From Calonectria ilicicola (lineage: Eukaryota > Ascomycota > Sordariomycetes > Hypocreales > Nectriaceae), in NCBI GenBank assembly GCA_020809705.1, contig CP085827.1:4960001-5024000 (forward strand): a stretch of 64,000 nucleotides of DNA. The letters run 5' to 3'. A program made the position numbers and the translations under genes. Of this stretch, positions 9,256-19,132 are shown piece by piece. The notes beneath the pieces were generated by a model. It did no database searches. It was given only the letters and a program-made list of their open reading frames with translations, and was not told the DNA's origin. Positions within the stretch are counted from its first letter, which is position 1; every line of letters starts with the position of its first letter.

Positions 9256-12080
9256 ATGAGCGGATCTTCGTTTCACGGACAAGTCTCCAGCCACAATGCC
9301 GCAGGTGTTAGCGCCTCCGGGAGTGGAATCGTCAACGTCAAACACAACAACAAACGGAATCATGATGAATACGTGGCAGACCAACTAGCAACCCACTCTG
9401 ACAAAAACCACACAACAAATACCGTCGAACAATTCAATGCAAGCGATCGAAGCAAGGTTCACATCGGAAATAACTATTATAATGGGAGAAGCGATGACCC
9501 ATGTCTTACCGACCTACGATTAACAGACCCCGTCGATGATAAGATGCGAATCGAAGAAACAAAAGGTGGTCTTTTGAAAGACTCATATAAGTGGATCCTA
9601 GCCCATAAGGAGTTCAAACAATGGCGGGATGATACAAAAAGCCGATTGCTTTGGATTAAAGGTGATCCAGGCAAGGGTAAGACCATGCTTCTTTGCGGTA
9701 TTATCAATGAGCTTGAGAAGGAGCATAAAGATATTATATCATACTTCTTCTGCCAGGCTACAGATACAAAACTGAATAATGCAACAGCAGTCCTACGGGG
9801 TCTTGTTTATACACTTGTCAAAAGACAAAAGCCATTACTATCCTGTATTCAAAAGAAATATAAGGATGCAAAAAAACAGCTATTTGAAGATGATAACTCT
9901 TGGTGGGCTATGAAGATGATTTTTCTTGATATTTTAAAAGATGAAAACCTAAAAGGTCCTGTTTTACTGATTGTTGATGCTCTTGATGAGTGCAATGCTG
10001 GTTTATCACAGCTACTTGGCTTAATTAATAAGACAACATCCTCACCTTCATATCAAGTCAAGTGGGTTGTGTCAAGCCGTAACTGGTCAAGCATTAAGCA
10101 AAAGCTAGGATCTGCTACAGAAAACCTTTTGCTGTGTTTGGAATTAAACGAAAAATTAGTTTCCAATGCTGTTGATACATATATCCAATATAAAGTGGAC
10201 AAGCTAGCTCGAGAAAAAGAGTATGATAGCGAGATACAAGAAGCTGTTTATCAGCACTTAATATCTAATGCCAACGGGACTTTTCTTTGGGTAGCCTTAG
10301 TCTGCCAAGAGCTTGAAGAGGTTGAGCTATGGCTTACTCTCGACGAACTAGAATCATTCCCACCAGGACTGGATAAACTATACAGGAGAATGATGCAGCA
10401 TATAAATACGAAAAGCGGAGATCTTTGCCGGCAGATTTTAGCCATGGCATTGGTTGCATTCAAGCCTCTTACTTGGAAAGAACTTACAAACCTTATCAAA
10501 CCACTCAAAAAATGGGGTAACGATCTTAAGATGTTGTCTAGCATTATAGGATCTTGCGGTTCATTTCTGACCCATCGGGATGAGGTTGTATACTTTATCC
10601 ATCAATCAGTAAAGGATTTCCTATTGAATGAGGCACATAATGAAATTCTCCCCTTTGGTATCTCACACCAACACTATACTATTTTCTCAACTTCCTTAGA
10701 TGTACTTTCTAGTACTCTTAAAAAGGATATCTATGATCTTCAGGCTCCAGGTATCCTCATAAACGAAATTCGCCGGCCTAATCCTGATCCATTAGGTTCT
10801 GTTGGGTATTCTTGTATCTATTGGGCTCATCATCTTGATGAGTCTAATAAAAAAGATACAAAGGATAGTAATAGAATCTATTCTTTTCTTAAAGAAAAGT
10901 ATCTTTATTGGCTTGAAGCTTTAAGTCTCGTACATAGTCTATCGGATGGAGTAAGAGCAATAAAATACCTTGAGAAACAAGTAGTAAGCTTCTTATAATT
11001 CTCTTTAAGACAAATCTAATATATTTTTAGCAAGAAGAAAAAGTTATTCTTGACTTAATTTTAGACATGAATCGTTTTCTTCTTTATTTTAAACAAGGAA
11101 TTGAGACTGCTCCATTACAAGTTTATATATCAGCAATCTTATTTAGCCCAATAAAGAGCTTAGTAAGAAAGAGCACTGAAAAAGAACTGGCAAAATGGAT
11201 AGTCATAAAGCCAAGAATAGCAGAGAATTGGGATGCATGCATACAAACACTTGAGGGCCATAGCGGCTCGGTCACATCAGTTGCCTTCTCGCCTGACTCA
11301 ACACGGCTTGCCTCAGTCTCTGACGACCACACCGTCCGGCTCTGGGACCCAACCACAGGCCAATGCGTACAGACCTTCGAGGGCCATAGCAGCTGGGTCA
11401 CATCGGTTGCCTTCTCGCCCGACTCAACACGGCTTGCCTCAGCCTCTAACGACCACACCGTCCGACTCTGGGATACAATAACAGGCCAATGTGTACAGAC
11501 CTTCGAGGGCCATAGCGACTGGGTCACATCGGTTGCCTTCTCGCCCGACTCAACACAGCTTGCCTCAGCCTCTGATGACCACACCGTCCGGCTCTGGGAT
11601 ACAAGAGGCCAATGTGTACAGACCTTCAAGGGCCATAGCCACTGGGTCACATCGGTTGCCTTCTCGCCCGACTCAACACGGCTTGCCTCAGCCTCTAACG
11701 ACCACACCGTCCGGCTCTGGGACCCAACCACAGGCCAATGCGTACAGAGCATCGACATTGGAACATATTCCTTACACTTATCATTTGATCCTAATAATAC
11801 ACATCTTTTGACTGATGTAGGTGCTATTACTATCTATAGACCAGACTCTACTGAATCTCCGGTTACCATTCCACCTAGTGATCGCATTGGCTATGGTATT
11901 AGCAAAGATAATCGCTGGATCACATTAGACAAACAACAGCTGCTTTGGCTTCCAGTAGAATATCGACCAACTCACTCAGCTATATTAGGATCTACAATAG
12001 TAATTGGCTGTAATATGGGGAGAGTATTGGTTATTTGCTTTTCAGATTGTAATCTACCAAAGTTATTGTGTAGCAATTAG
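9256..12080 (+). CDS. NACHT-WD40 NLR with N-terminal HET-s-like amyloid motif
   Basis: A STAND/NLR receptor of the HET-D/HET-E/NWD2 type, a family that controls fungal heterokaryon incompatibility and cell death. I read exons 9256-10983 and 11031-12080 (925 residues). The 47-nt intron (GTAAGC, CTAAT, TTTTTAG) removes the TAA at 10996-10998 and keeps the frame into a stretch that the family normally has contiguous (LDLILDMNRFLLYFKQGIE). Residues 53-77 (TTNTVEQF..DRSKVHIGNNYY) resemble a HET-s-related amyloid repeat. NACHT features: a conserved pre-domain DPVDDKMRIEETKGGLLKDS, Walker A GDPGKGKT at 136-143, Walker B LLIVDALDEC at 237-246, and VVSSRNW near 271-277. The C-terminus has four WD40 repeats of 42, 42, 41 and 42 residues (11247-11747), then a family-typical tail ending near GSTIVIGCNMGRVLVICF. 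The gene is more AT-rich than its neighbours. If the intron is not real, the gene is split by a stop. Confidence 0.85.
9412..9486 (+). other. Candidate HET-s-related amyloid motif (HRAM) in the NLR N-terminus
   Basis: Codons 53-77 of the NLR. The pattern Thr-Thr-Asn-x-Val-Glu, a short spacer with Ser/Asp, then Arg-Ser-Lys-Val-x-Ile-Gly-Asn-x-Tyr matches the layout of the C-terminal prion repeats of the HET-S family. In that family such a motif at an NLR N-terminus templates the fold of an effector protein. Only one copy is visible, as expected for a receptor; effectors usually carry two. Confidence 0.6.
10984..11030 (+). other. Putative 47-nt intron of the NLR gene
   Basis: Starts GTAAGC, has CTAAT ten bases before its TTTTTAG end, and contains the only stop that separates the NACHT part from the WD40 part. 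Splicing is in phase 0 (..KQV then QEEKVILDL..). It is short even for this genome, so transcript evidence matters. Confidence 0.65.
11247..11747 (+). repeat. Four near-identical 126-bp WD40-coding tandem repeats
   Basis: Units 11247-11372, 11373-11498, 11499-11621 and 11622-11747. Each encodes a T-[LF]-[EK]-GHS..VTSVAFSPDST..LAS.S.DHTVRLWD..GQCVQ unit. The third unit lacks one codon. Differences concentrate at a few residues (after GHS, after LAS, and the D/N before DHTVRLWD), the pattern seen in WD repeats of het genes that undergo concerted evolution with diversifying positions. Confidence 0.93.
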
Positions 12081-12611
12081 TTCTTAAATATCTTATATAT
12101 TTTTTATAACTTTGTAGAGGAGGGTTTAAGGGGATTGATCTAATATATAATGATCTTTCTTGCCACTGGTGGCAAATTGCATTGTGACATCATACCCGGC
12201 CACGTAGGACCTGGATAGGTTGTGTATCCATGGATATCAGCCCCTCTTGAACTGATGTGAATATGAAAGCGTGTATTGTTTATGTCTCATGTGACCATTA
12301 GTGGGGTAGCTCTGGGGCTCGATAGGAAGACGGTCACATGACCTGTACCTCTCAACAGCTCCTAATGCCTTGAACCTAAGTAAGAAAATTTTCACAGTCA
12401 AATCCCAAGCTGTTATGGTTGTGTTCTTGACCACTGCACCATGGCCAGCGCGGCAACAACTGGAGTCATGGATGCAGGTTCAGAGATGAAGTTAAAATTT
12501 TGATTCTTGAGCGTGCGTGGGCCAAGGATCAGATGAGGCACTATACCGTTGATGGGGAGCTGACCGTGCAGCACTGGCAATGTCTTGTTAAAGTGCTGGG
12601 CTAGCCTGGTT
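12081..12611. other. Intergenic region downstream of the NLR
   Basis: Contains the 3' flank of the NLR and a short hairpin-forming inverted repeat at 12160-12175 (TTGCCAC, TG, GTGGCAA). No coding region is supported. Confidence 0.45.
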
Positions 12612-13790
12612 TCAATGAGGGCATCTGCAGAAGATGTGGTGATGGAACGCTTGTGGCTTAAAGTCCATACCGTTGATGATTACATCTGGCTCATTTCCAT
12701 TGACGATCCAAGTGTCGATGGGAAAGAGAGCTTGCGAGAAAGTCACGCTACAAGATGATCCAGTAAACCCCAGCCCTGCGCTAGGGCCGATGTGTACCGT
12801 GAAGGTTGCGCTTTTATCAATTTGGGGCATGTTAATATTTATGGCATTGTCGGATGGTCCGTCTGGGTCAAGGCCCGAGCAGATCATTGTCAGCAGTGGC
12901 ACCGTCAATCGGACAGAGCCGCGGAAGCCGACTGCGTGCTTGGAAAGAGGGTTTCTATTCTGTTTCTGCTACTTGAACAGATCGGCAATATCTTTTGGGT
13001 GGATCGATATGCTTTCGATTGTTGACCCATTGACTTCCGTGTGTATCGCTGTCTGAAATGAAGCATCCGATAGCAGCTTCCACCAGTCTGGCGGAGACAA
13101 ACTATACGTTTCCGGAAATTTGGTGACAGCTTTTACAGCACCCTGGACGGATAGTGCACCGGCTGGTTCATCAGCAGCGCCTTCGTCCATAGTAGGGAGG
13201 CCATCCTAGTTCACCTTGGCTACGCCACCGTTTCTTGGGCATACCTACTGTGTTGATGCTGGCACCCGTGGGCAGTACGCAAACCAAAATGGAAAGGGTG
13301 GTGAGCATTCTCCAGAACGAGCCCCATTTAAAACCTGCATGAGTTGTTCTTTTACAAAAGGTTGTAGCGGTATCCAAAGGATTTGACAACTCTTCCTTGA
13401 AATTGGTATCGCTCATGGTCGTCCCAATCTGAGGCTGGGCCATCCACATCGTGATGTACAAAGAGGCCATTTGCTTGAGATCCTCGCCCACGGCCAGATC
13501 GAAGATCTTGTTAATCAAACCGATGGAAAATAGCTGTGAATCCTGATCAATTTGGGTATCGAGAACCTGGATGCTCTCGAAAGGCCAGTGTTGGTGCTTC
13601 AAGCCTAGAACGACAGCGCTGTCGGAAAGGACGCAGTTAGAGCTGTCTCAGAGAACTACACGTCAATATCGGTACGGCTTATTCACGATACCAAACCAGC
13701 AATGCAAAAAAAAAAAGGAAGCAGCAATCTGGGCCGCCTGGCTTTTCTGGCGGTGGTAATGTTGCGGCAGCCATATTGGTGTCTGGTGCG
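12612..13790 (-). pseudogene. Broken gene, unknown membrane-protein-like product
   Basis: I do not recognise the family. Reading the minus strand from about 13790, a possible start (ATGACGGCTGCCACC, near 13775) opens a short Pro-rich N-terminus. After stops (for example TGA near 13640) a long coding-like frame runs 13632-13171 with LKHQHWPFESIQVLDTQ, AVGEDLKQMASLYITMWMAQ and a hydrophobic stretch FWRMLTTLSILVCVLPTGAS. A frame change near 13240 could be a 43-nt intron (GTAGGT..AACTAG) joining GASINT to DGLPTMDEGAADEPAGALS. The next frame (13215-12612) reads TKFPETYSLSPPDWWKLLSD and is interrupted by one TAG after KDIADLFK; the same frame continues at once with QKQNRN to the stop at 12612. A CAG-to-TAG change would explain that stop. 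I interpret it as a recently decayed gene beside the NLR. Confidence 0.5.
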
Positions 13791-15957
13791 GTGGCAGCCG
13801 TCATATTTCCCTCCAAATACGGAGGTCCCAAAGCTATGTAGTTTTCGTTTTCGAGAGAATCAACTACCTGAGCTGACGTTTGTCACATGCACTGCGTTGA
13901 ACTTTTTGCTTCTTGAAACAGACACTAAGATGCGCGTGTGTGAACTGTATCCAATTACACATCATTCTCCCTTCGTCGCCAAGATACACATGTACAAAGT
14001 GCATCCAATTACAATCCATTCCCCCCTTCGCTGAAGCCTGCCTGGCTGAAAGGCCCAAGCCACAGCGTGCGTCGTCTCTCCTGATTTCGTTAAAGAACCT
14101 TGTTTTTAAAGAAGAAAAACAAAGGTCGAGTCCTGGTGCCTGTTACCGCCGAACCAATGCAACCGGATTGGAATGGAGAGGGTGAACGGGATATACTCAA
14201 TACCAGTCTTTGGACATTTTTTTTTTATATTCATTTATACTGATTTTAATTTTTCTATGATTGATTATATTTTTAATTTATATTTCCTTACTTGGGGAAC
14301 ATTTTCTTGCCATTTGTCCTTGGCGCTGCCCAAATTCGGCCAGCTTTGGGTTTCTAGTCGTAGAGATCTAGACTTCCGAGCTCGGAAGTTCACATTTACA
14401 ATAATTAAGCTATCGAAAAACTCCATACTATTGAAATCTCCTTATTGTCTTATCTTACTAATCCCAGCTAGTTCTAAAGGCTTGGTATAGAATTTTTTAT
14501 TTAAAGATGGTTTGTATTTCCATCACGAGTTGAACGGTAGACAACAGACTAATATTTATATCCTAAATTTCTCACTGGCCAAACAACTCACCGGCTCATG
14601 ATGCCATTGACACGCCGTACTTGATAGTATGACGTGGTTCAAACCCAGCGCCGCTTGGCTAGTGTCAAGCGACTTTAGATCAGAAAGTGACGCAATGACC
14701 TGAAAGCTCCATTGAGTGATAAAGCCCGCGCCATGTATTATCAAATAAGCAATCCTGGCATTCTTTCGAAATGGGAGCTGATAAATTGGCTATTGGCGGT
14801 TGGGCTCGAATAGTACCCGGAAAATGCAGTGCAATTGTTGACTGTGAATTTTGAATAGCCAGCTTTGACAGATTACGTTAATTCGGCGTGTTTTGTCTTT
14901 AATGTGTAGAGTTATGATGACGCAAAATGGAAAGATTCGACTTTTAAGAAAATGTGTTCCACTAGTTTGATTAGGATCATTACAGCACCGCTCCAAACTT
15001 TGGTCCTCTTATTCTTGGTTATAACGTTCCTGGCAATTCTTCTACGACAATACGATCCGGGACGGATGACACATTCGATCAAATTACGAGAGATGCCGCA
15101 AATTGAAACTTGAAAGTATTTGTGAAGGAAGGGCTTGACAGCATAACTGACATGGTTATGTACAATATCTATAACAATCAAGAGCCAACTCCAACAAACC
15201 CATTAATCTATATGTTGAGCGCATGGTGGGCTATTTCTAAATTTTGATGTTCGAATAAACAATCTCGCTGAGAAATTGGTCTCCGCTACAATACTTCGAC
15301 GTATTACTGCTATGATCGATCTATTACTTTTTGCTAACAACCCGTTACAGCGTGTGAATTATCGTCTGATAGCTTTTTATCTGAGAGAATCTGTGGAAAT
15401 AAAAAGCTACATGATATCTTCGGTCAGAGTATTTTGACGTGTGCTGGCAGAGTTGAAGTAAGCTTTCTTCTTTGACCACAATTTGTTCTATCCACAACAT
15501 ATGTTTCTGTTCACAGATAAGATGTGGCGATAAATACTCCTCAATCAGTTATACGACTGCTATGTTCCGGTGTATCTCAATCAAGTCCTCCTTCTACTCA
15601 TGCACGGCATCCCGATCGCATTTTTGGGGCCTGAAGAGATGATCTAGTGAAATGAATGAGCGATAAATTAATAGGCATTGATATGCATGTGGTTAGTTAA
15701 GAGAGTACTTGGTAGGAGTATGAAACCGAAAGTTTTAGAGATGATACAATGTTATCATATTGACTTGCATTCTGCGGCATCGAGTTTGATACTCGTATTC
15801 AGAAGCTGGTGGATTGCGACCTTTGTGTTCTTAACTCGGTGTTTCTTTTCTCTACAAAGAATCACCATGTTACCGACCAGTGTCGATCGATACGTCTCCC
15901 AATAGAGAATTGAAACCTTCATTAAAGTTGGCGAATATGACTATTGTGAGAGCATAT
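13791..15957. other. AT-rich non-coding stretch of the accessory island
   Basis: Strongly AT-rich in parts (14215-14290, 14890-15660), with many stops in all frames and no domain or splice structure I can support. The composition suggests decayed repeats or C-to-T mutation of duplicated DNA, but I cannot compute a RIP index here. Confidence 0.4.
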
Positions 15958-16212
15958 ACTAGCGAGTACGCTGGAATCAATTGCAGTACAATCCCTGAAA
16001 GATTGTACACCCTCTCTACCGTTTCCCGCTATCTTCCTGTCAAATTACAAATAAATAAAGTAAATAAGTAATTTATATATAAGAGTTCATTGTTATTTAT
16101 TTATTTATTAATTTTCTTTCCTTTATTATCATATTAATATTTTAGGGCGGTTGAGTTCTATGCTGCTAAAGGTATGCACGTCACAGGGGGACAATCTTTC
16201 AAGGGGTGTGTT
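15958..16212 (+). repeat. Dispersed repeat, copy 1 (hairpin plus conserved 3' block)
   Basis: Shares order and sequence with 43366-43590. Both have a perfect 8-bp inverted repeat GTACAATC/GATTGTAC with a 7-nt loop (here 15986-16008), a TAAATAAATA-rich middle, a CTTTCCTT run, and a 3' block GGGCGGTT.AGTTC..TGCTGCTAAAGGTA (from 16145) ending near TTCAAGGG. Internal drift and length differences indicate an old element. No coding capacity is seen. It could be a MITE, a solo terminal repeat or a fragment of a larger element. Confidence 0.7.
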
Positions 16213-17308
16213 GTCGCTGTCTCCTTGGGCACTTCGTCATAGCAATAAAACCTGTCAGGTTGATCGACTCTCAAGAACCCTAAGATAAAATATGACTCGT
16301 TTAAAATTTCACACGTATCCAATACCCCGATTCTACGAGAGCTGTAGTATGGGGCTAAGAATTGGAGGACTCGGCTGATTGCGACCACCGCAGTGACGGG
16401 GCTTGGGATCCGTCGCCGCCTCATGGTGAAGTATGCAGAATATCACGATCGGGTCTTGGTTGATCTTTTTTTTATGATCGCTGTGCTTCGTTTCTATCCT
16501 AGCCTCGTCACATGCGTGCCGTATGATTTTCGTACAAGTGGCCGATGGGGCCTCCTAGCCCAGCTCAGTAGTTGACACTTGGTCTGTATTCGTTCGAAGA
16601 AAAAAAAAATTCAAAGAAGAGAAATTGCATAATTTATGTCAACGAGCACGGAGACCCGTTGCACAAACTTTTATCAATGCGGAAATATCAAGAAAGACAC
16701 TTGGCCGATTGCTTCGGAGCGCGGGTAATGGAACCCTTTGACGCCACGGTGGCGGCTGGTGATTAAAACCAGAGACGAAGTTTGAGGCCAGGGTGCTGGG
16801 AGATCTGATTGCTCCATATTCCTAGGACGCATCACTGTCGGCTCCTAGTAAAAGTCGTGTCGGCTGACGCATTTTTCACAAGGTTCCAGTGACTAGCAAA
16901 TTCCTCACTGTTGGTCAATGTGTTAAGCGATAGAGGGGTTCGGGCCGCTAACACAACTTCAAAGTCTGCCATTGCACATTCACACAAGGATCAGAAAGTA
17001 CGTGCATTGTCGTGCATGCTTTTCAATTGCTCTCGTTGCCTATCGTAAACATCAAGCAGACAGCGTACCTATGCAAAGAAGCTAGATACCCAGGACCCAG
17101 CATGATTGATGCTATCCCAAGCTCCAAGCTGGGCCACCCGCCGAGATCCCAATTGCTCGGGTCAGAGCAAAAGCAGCCTATTCATCTGCGATTCTCCCCA
17201 TCAGGTTCTTTTTTTTTATGTCATAATGCCGTGCCGTTCATCTACTAGCCCGCGTGCGAGCACACGTGGGCTGTCGGGTCGTGCAATACCCCTCGTTCGA
17301 GTGCTCGT
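16213..17308. other. Intergenic region upstream-flanking CHZ1 3' end
   Basis: The right edge of the AT-rich island gives way to GC-richer DNA by about 16.6-16.8 kb. Short frames such as 16424-16158 on the minus strand run into the dispersed repeat and have no recognisable product. Confidence 0.4.
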
Positions 17309-17761
17309 CTAACCGGACATGTGGGTGTCCTCCTCAGCCTCGCCCTCGCCCTCGGGAGGTTGGAAATCCTCATCCTCCTCCTCGTCCTCCTCATCAGCGG
17401 GGGTCTCCGCAGCAGCCTTGGCAAAGTCGATCTGGGCACCACGAGTGCGGCTGCCAACGATGTTGTTGGTGTCAATCTCCTCAAGGCCATCCTCATCTAG
17501 GTCAAGGTTAGTTCAAGGTCTCCAACTCTAATAAGTGCAAGGCAGTGCGTACCAGGCTCGACATTCTGGAGGCTCCAAGTTAGTAAAAGTTGCAGAGATC
17601 AGTATGTTGAAAGGTTGCAAGCTTACGTGCTCCTCCTCGTCGGAGTCGGAATCATCCTCGTCCATGGCGGTGTCGCCGCCGGGGACCTGCTCGGCGGCGG
17701 CCTTGCCCTTACCCTTGCTCTCAGCAAAGGAATCCTCGTTGGAGGGAGCGGCTGAAGACAT
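17309..17761 (-). CDS. CHZ1: Histone H2A.Z-specific chaperone Chz1
   Basis: A nuclear, intrinsically disordered chaperone that binds H2A.Z-H2B dimers and hands them to the SWR1 remodeller. Exons on the minus strand are 17761-17627, 17565-17553 and 17496-17309 (111 residues). The middle exon is only 13 nt (AATGTCGAGCCTG), flanked by CCTCCAG and GTACGC; it joins DEEEH to NVEPDEDGLEEID. Introns are 61 and 56 nt with GTAAGC..CTCCAG and GTACGC..GACCTAG ends. The CHZ motif is clear at about residues 55-77: EEIDTNNIVGSRTRGAQIDF then AKAA. Acidic tracts flank it (residues 34-44 and about 83-93), as in the family, and the protein ends DTHMSG. The length is typical for filamentous fungi. Confidence 0.9.
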
Positions 17762-18500
17762 CGTAGCGGTGAGTAGTAGTAGGGTAATCCGAGGGATTGG
17801 ATTTGAGGGAGGTTGGTTCGAGGGAATGCGAGAGAATTGCAAACTCAGGTGTATGCGAGAGGAAGCGTGAAAGCTGCAGCTCAAAAGGGCGGCGTGAGCT
17901 CTCCGTGAATTTGGGGGACCAGCGCTTGCGACCGGGTTTTAAGCAGGTGCATGCGACAGCCAGCCAGATCCTCGCACGGCAACCGATCTAGTCCCGATTC
18001 GCGCTAGCACTGTGTGAGCCCAGTGCTTTTTCGGACCCAGTACGTACATGCACGTGATGGGAACAATGGGTTTGGATGCATTCCAACCAACAATGGACAG
18101 CTAATTGGCCTTGTACCTGCATGGCATTGGATGTATTGTGTCTTAGATGAAGAGATTTTCTGAAATTTCACTAGAACAGGGCGTCCTGGCCTTGGATATA
18201 AGGCTTCAGTGTCCACGATGCACTGTCTCCCAACCTCTTTCTCCTACCTCCAACTCTGGCCATTGATGCGTGCCACTGAGATCATTGAGGTGTTGATCCA
18301 GACCAAACGCAGTAGGCTAAGCGTAGAACGTGTTGACCGAGTCCGTCTGCTTCCAACCCCTCCCGCCAGCGCTTAACTCCCATCGCCTTACGGCTCTGAA
18401 ACCGGTATCGCAAACTCTCACCAAAAGCATAGTGACATTTAAAACATAAAACTTGTATTCCATTAAGATTGTATTGTATTGTATTGACTTGTGTCTCTCT
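17762..18500. other. CHZ1 promoter and EMC10 3' flank
   Basis: CHZ1 and EMC10 are both transcribed leftward, so this 740 bp holds the CHZ1 promoter/leader and the EMC10 3' region. The CT-rich leader signature of CHZ1 is visible as GA-rich plus-strand sequence at 17790-17900. No further gene is supported. Confidence 0.45.
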
Positions 18501-19132
18501 CTATTTGCCATCGCCACCTCCGGCCATCGACATGACCACCATAATCGCAAGTACCCACCAATACCTAGGTCATTATTAGCACCGTAGCCCAGGGATTGAA
18601 ACATGTCCAACCAAACGTACTTTTGCAGAATTGTCTTCTCTGGCTCCTCTCCCACCTTCTTTCCGTCGGGGGAGAGCACCACCGGCTTGTTCAGCTCTGG
18701 CTGCTTGCCCTTGTACACTGGGAGCAGCACCACCTTGGGGCCGAAATCGCGGGTCTGGCCGGCGTCAATCTGCACGCCCTTGTATGCCGCGCTGTGCACG
18801 TCGCCCTTCTCGTCCACCGAGAGAATGATGTTGGGTGCGTATCCCTTGCCAAAGTTGTCGACGCTCGCCGCCGTGGTTCCCGAGATCCACTGCTTGGACT
18901 CGGAGTCGTACAGCCCGATGCGGACCAGCGAGGCGGTCTCGGGCAGCTCGGGCGCTTCGTAGGACACGACTTGCGATGATGACACTGCGGCCGGGTCGTA
19001 GGCAACTTCGGCGAGGAGCTGGGGGTCTGGGGTCGAGCCGTGAACAGCCTGGATGTAAATTTGGGCGGTGCGCTGGTCGGCGGCCACGAGCGCCGCGGCG
19101 CAAACGGCAGATATTAATGTTGCGACTCTCAT
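18501..19132 (-). CDS. EMC10: ER membrane protein complex subunit 10 (EMC10)
   Basis: A subunit of the ER membrane complex, which inserts tail-anchored and some multipass proteins into the ER membrane. Exons on the minus strand are 19132-18621 and 18564-18501 (191 residues). The intron (18620-18565, 56 nt) begins GTACGT and ends GACCTAG; splicing turns LQK into LQKYWWVLAIMVVMSMAGGG, then DGK and stop. An unspliced reading would run on for another 80 residues of nonsense. Residues 1-18 are a signal peptide (MRVATLISAVCAAALVAA). The lumenal part has the family's LAEVAYDPAAV..SSQVVSYEAPEL and RIGLYDSESKQWISG segments, then PELNKPVVLSPDGK before the C-terminal anchor. It lies between CHZ1 and PHO80 on the same strand; no functional link is implied. 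Confidence 0.85.

Noticed and set aside
11123..11758. 211-codon minus-strand frame with a repeated sequence
   Set aside because: It is the antisense of the WD40 repeats of the NLR.
14625..14665. Second B-box-like word (GGTTCAAACCC) on the plus strand
   Set aside because: T-stem pairs poorly and no A-box or acceptor stem is found.
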